From NCBI GenBank assembly GCA_937926755.1, contig CALBBA010000208.1, forward strand, positions 1 through 6,407: a stretch of 6,407 nt of DNA, read 5' to 3'. The notes below the pieces were generated by a model. That model saw only the letters and a program-made list of their open reading frames with translations, was not told the origin of the DNA and did no database searches. The position numbers and the translations under genes are program-made. Below, one piece after another: positions 5,876 to 6,407 of this stretch; within the stretch, counting starts at the first letter, position 1; each line of letters begins with the position of its first letter. The DNA is from an uncultured Collinsella sp. GTDB lineage: Bacteria; Actinomycetota; Coriobacteriia; Coriobacteriales; Coriobacteriaceae.

Positions 5876-6080
5876 CGGCAACCCTGGCTGCACACAATTC
5901 CATCATCTCGGTCGCGCCGCCAAAGGCCAGGCGCAAGCTTTTCGCTCGGTCAGGTCCTGGGCTCGCACGAAGAGCACATTTAGTGCTCTTCGGCTCGTGC
6001 GGAATCTACGAAAAGCTTGCGCCTGGCCTTTGGCGGCGCGACCTGTGTTGACTTTGGGACAGCCAGGGTTGCCGTTGGCC
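5870..6080. repeat. Large nested inverted repeat between the aminotransferase gene and rplJ
   Basis: Three paired tiers share one centre. The outer arms 5873-5890 and 6060-6077 are 18 bp and perfect. The middle arms 5910-5944 and 6009-6043 are 35 bp and perfect. The inner arms 5968-5977 and 5983-5992 are 10 bp around an ATTTA loop. Unpaired stretches of 16-23 nt separate the tiers. Each middle arm is itself a small imperfect palindrome (GCGCC-GCC-AAA-GGC-CA-GGCGC). There is no T-tract on either side, so it is not an ordinary terminator, and it encodes no protein. With more sequence similarity continuing beyond the outer arms into the promoter regions, it looks like an inverted duplication or a MITE-like repeat. 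I see no target-site duplication. Confidence 0.93.
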
Positions 6081-6099
6081 GGCGCGCCCCGCTCATAAT
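6070..6099 (+). promoter_or_regulatory. Mirror-image copy of the rplJ promoter, facing right
   Basis: On the plus strand the right arm runs CAGCCAGGGTTGCCGTTG and continues through a GC block to CATAAT (6094-6099) and CTT, matching the minus-strand rplJ promoter with a few substitutions and a 4-nt shorter spacer. The exact counterpart of the -35 box, TTGGCC (6075-6080), is only 13 nt from CATAAT, too close. TTGCCG (6070-6075) lies 18 nt away and could serve instead. No plus-strand gene follows; a transcript would run antisense to the aminotransferase. Activity is uncertain. Confidence 0.4.
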
Positions 6100-6137
6100 G
6101 CTTGGGTCGGTGGGCTGATGTGTTGCGTCCCTGAGGA

Positions 6138-6407
6138 CTATAAGGTCGAAATGAAGGTGGACAGGCGGTGGAGGCCTTCGTCTAGGTCTTTGTCGGAGAC
6201 GCAGTAGCTTAGGCGGATGTGGCCTTCGGTTCCGAAACAGTCGCCCGGGACTAGGGCTACGTTTGCCTCTTTGATGGCTTTGATGCAGAAGTCTTCGCTG
6301 GTTAGGCCGAACTTTTTGATGCTCGGGAAAGTGTAGAAGGCTCCTGCGGGCTCTACTACGTCGAGGCCCATGGCGTCTAAGGCCGCGAGTACGCGTTCGC
6401 GACGGGC
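6138..6407 (-). CDS. PLP-dependent class I/II aminotransferase, C-terminal 89 residues
   Basis: Only the last 89 codons are in the window; the start and the PLP-binding lysine lie beyond 6407. The fragment has the C-terminal small-domain pattern of the aspartate aminotransferase superfamily (fold type I): EPAGAFYTFP, then NVALVPGDCFG and GHIRLSYCVS, where the arginine of RLSY is the family's substrate alpha-carboxylate ligand. It ends normally with a TAG stop after STFISTL, so it looks intact at this end. Such enzymes transfer amino groups between amino acids and 2-oxo acids; the substrate (aspartate, alanine, aromatic or other) cannot be told from this part. Six of its ten leucine codons are CTA or TTA, unlike rplJ and rplL. 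No T-tract terminator follows; the large inverted repeat begins about 60 nt downstream. Confidence 0.9.
   Translation of the reverse strand, partial: ARRERVLAALDAMGLDVVEPAGAFYTFPSIKKFGLTSEDFCIKAIKEANVALVPGDCFGTEGHIRLSYCVSDKDLDEGLHRLSTFISTL

Noticed and set aside
5945..6008. Invertible (phase-variable) promoter switch between the 35-bp arms
   Set aside because: The inverted-repeat geometry fits, but the 64-bp core holds a hairpin and no convincing promoter, and no recombinase gene is in the window. Inversion would not connect or disconnect the rplJ promoter, which lies outside the arms.
5870..6080. Large inverted repeat as a bidirectional terminator for the aminotransferase
   Set aside because: No T-tract follows any of the stems on either strand, and the loops between tiers are large. 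It might still impede transcription, but it does not meet the criteria for an intrinsic terminator.

Overview
The window reads as a stretch of chromosome from a high-GC Gram-positive bacterium, most likely an actinobacterium of the class Coriobacteriia (Collinsella/Olsenella-like). This rests on overall protein style, GC content, and an RpoB without the two large E. coli-type inserts; it is an inference from reading, not from a database search. Every convincing gene lies on the minus strand, so transcription runs from high to low coordinates.

In transcription order the layout is as follows. (1) 6407-6138 holds the last 89 codons of a PLP-dependent class I/II aminotransferase. (2) 6137-5841 has no gene. 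It holds a large nested inverted repeat (outer limits about 5870-6080, with a perfect 35-bp arm pair), and its left edge carries the rplJ promoter. (3) 5840-5631 is a 210-nt leader with an L10-type autoregulatory leader fold and an intrinsic terminator (attenuator) before rplJ. (4) rplJ (L10) and rplL (L7/L12) form one unit, with a 102-nt structured spacer and a strong terminator after rplL. (5) 4561-4315 is a control region with two dyad motifs and a good promoter for galU. (6) galU (UTP-glucose-1-phosphate uridylyltransferase) ends at an intrinsic terminator. (7) 3351-3119 is the rpoB control region: a promoter, a leader hairpin, and an upstream cluster of inverted repeats including a LexA-box-like motif. 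(8) rpoB starts at GTG 3118 and runs off the left edge of the window, missing its C-terminal end.

rplJ and rplL supply the ribosomal stalk that recruits translation GTPases, and rpoB encodes the RNA polymerase beta subunit. In most bacteria these genes are contiguous (rplK-rplA-rplJ-rplL-rpoB-rpoC), with rpoB expression partly coupled to the L10 operon. Here the cluster is cut twice. An aminotransferase gene and a palindromic element lie where rplKA would be expected, and an independent galU unit bounded by terminators sits between rplL and rpoB. The sequence therefore predicts separate control of the stalk proteins (L10 attenuation), galU, and rpoB. The most unusual structure is the inverted repeat upstream of rplJ, whose far arm carries a mirror-image, partly decayed copy of the rplJ promoter. 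I see no mobile-element gene, CRISPR array, tRNA or rRNA in the window.
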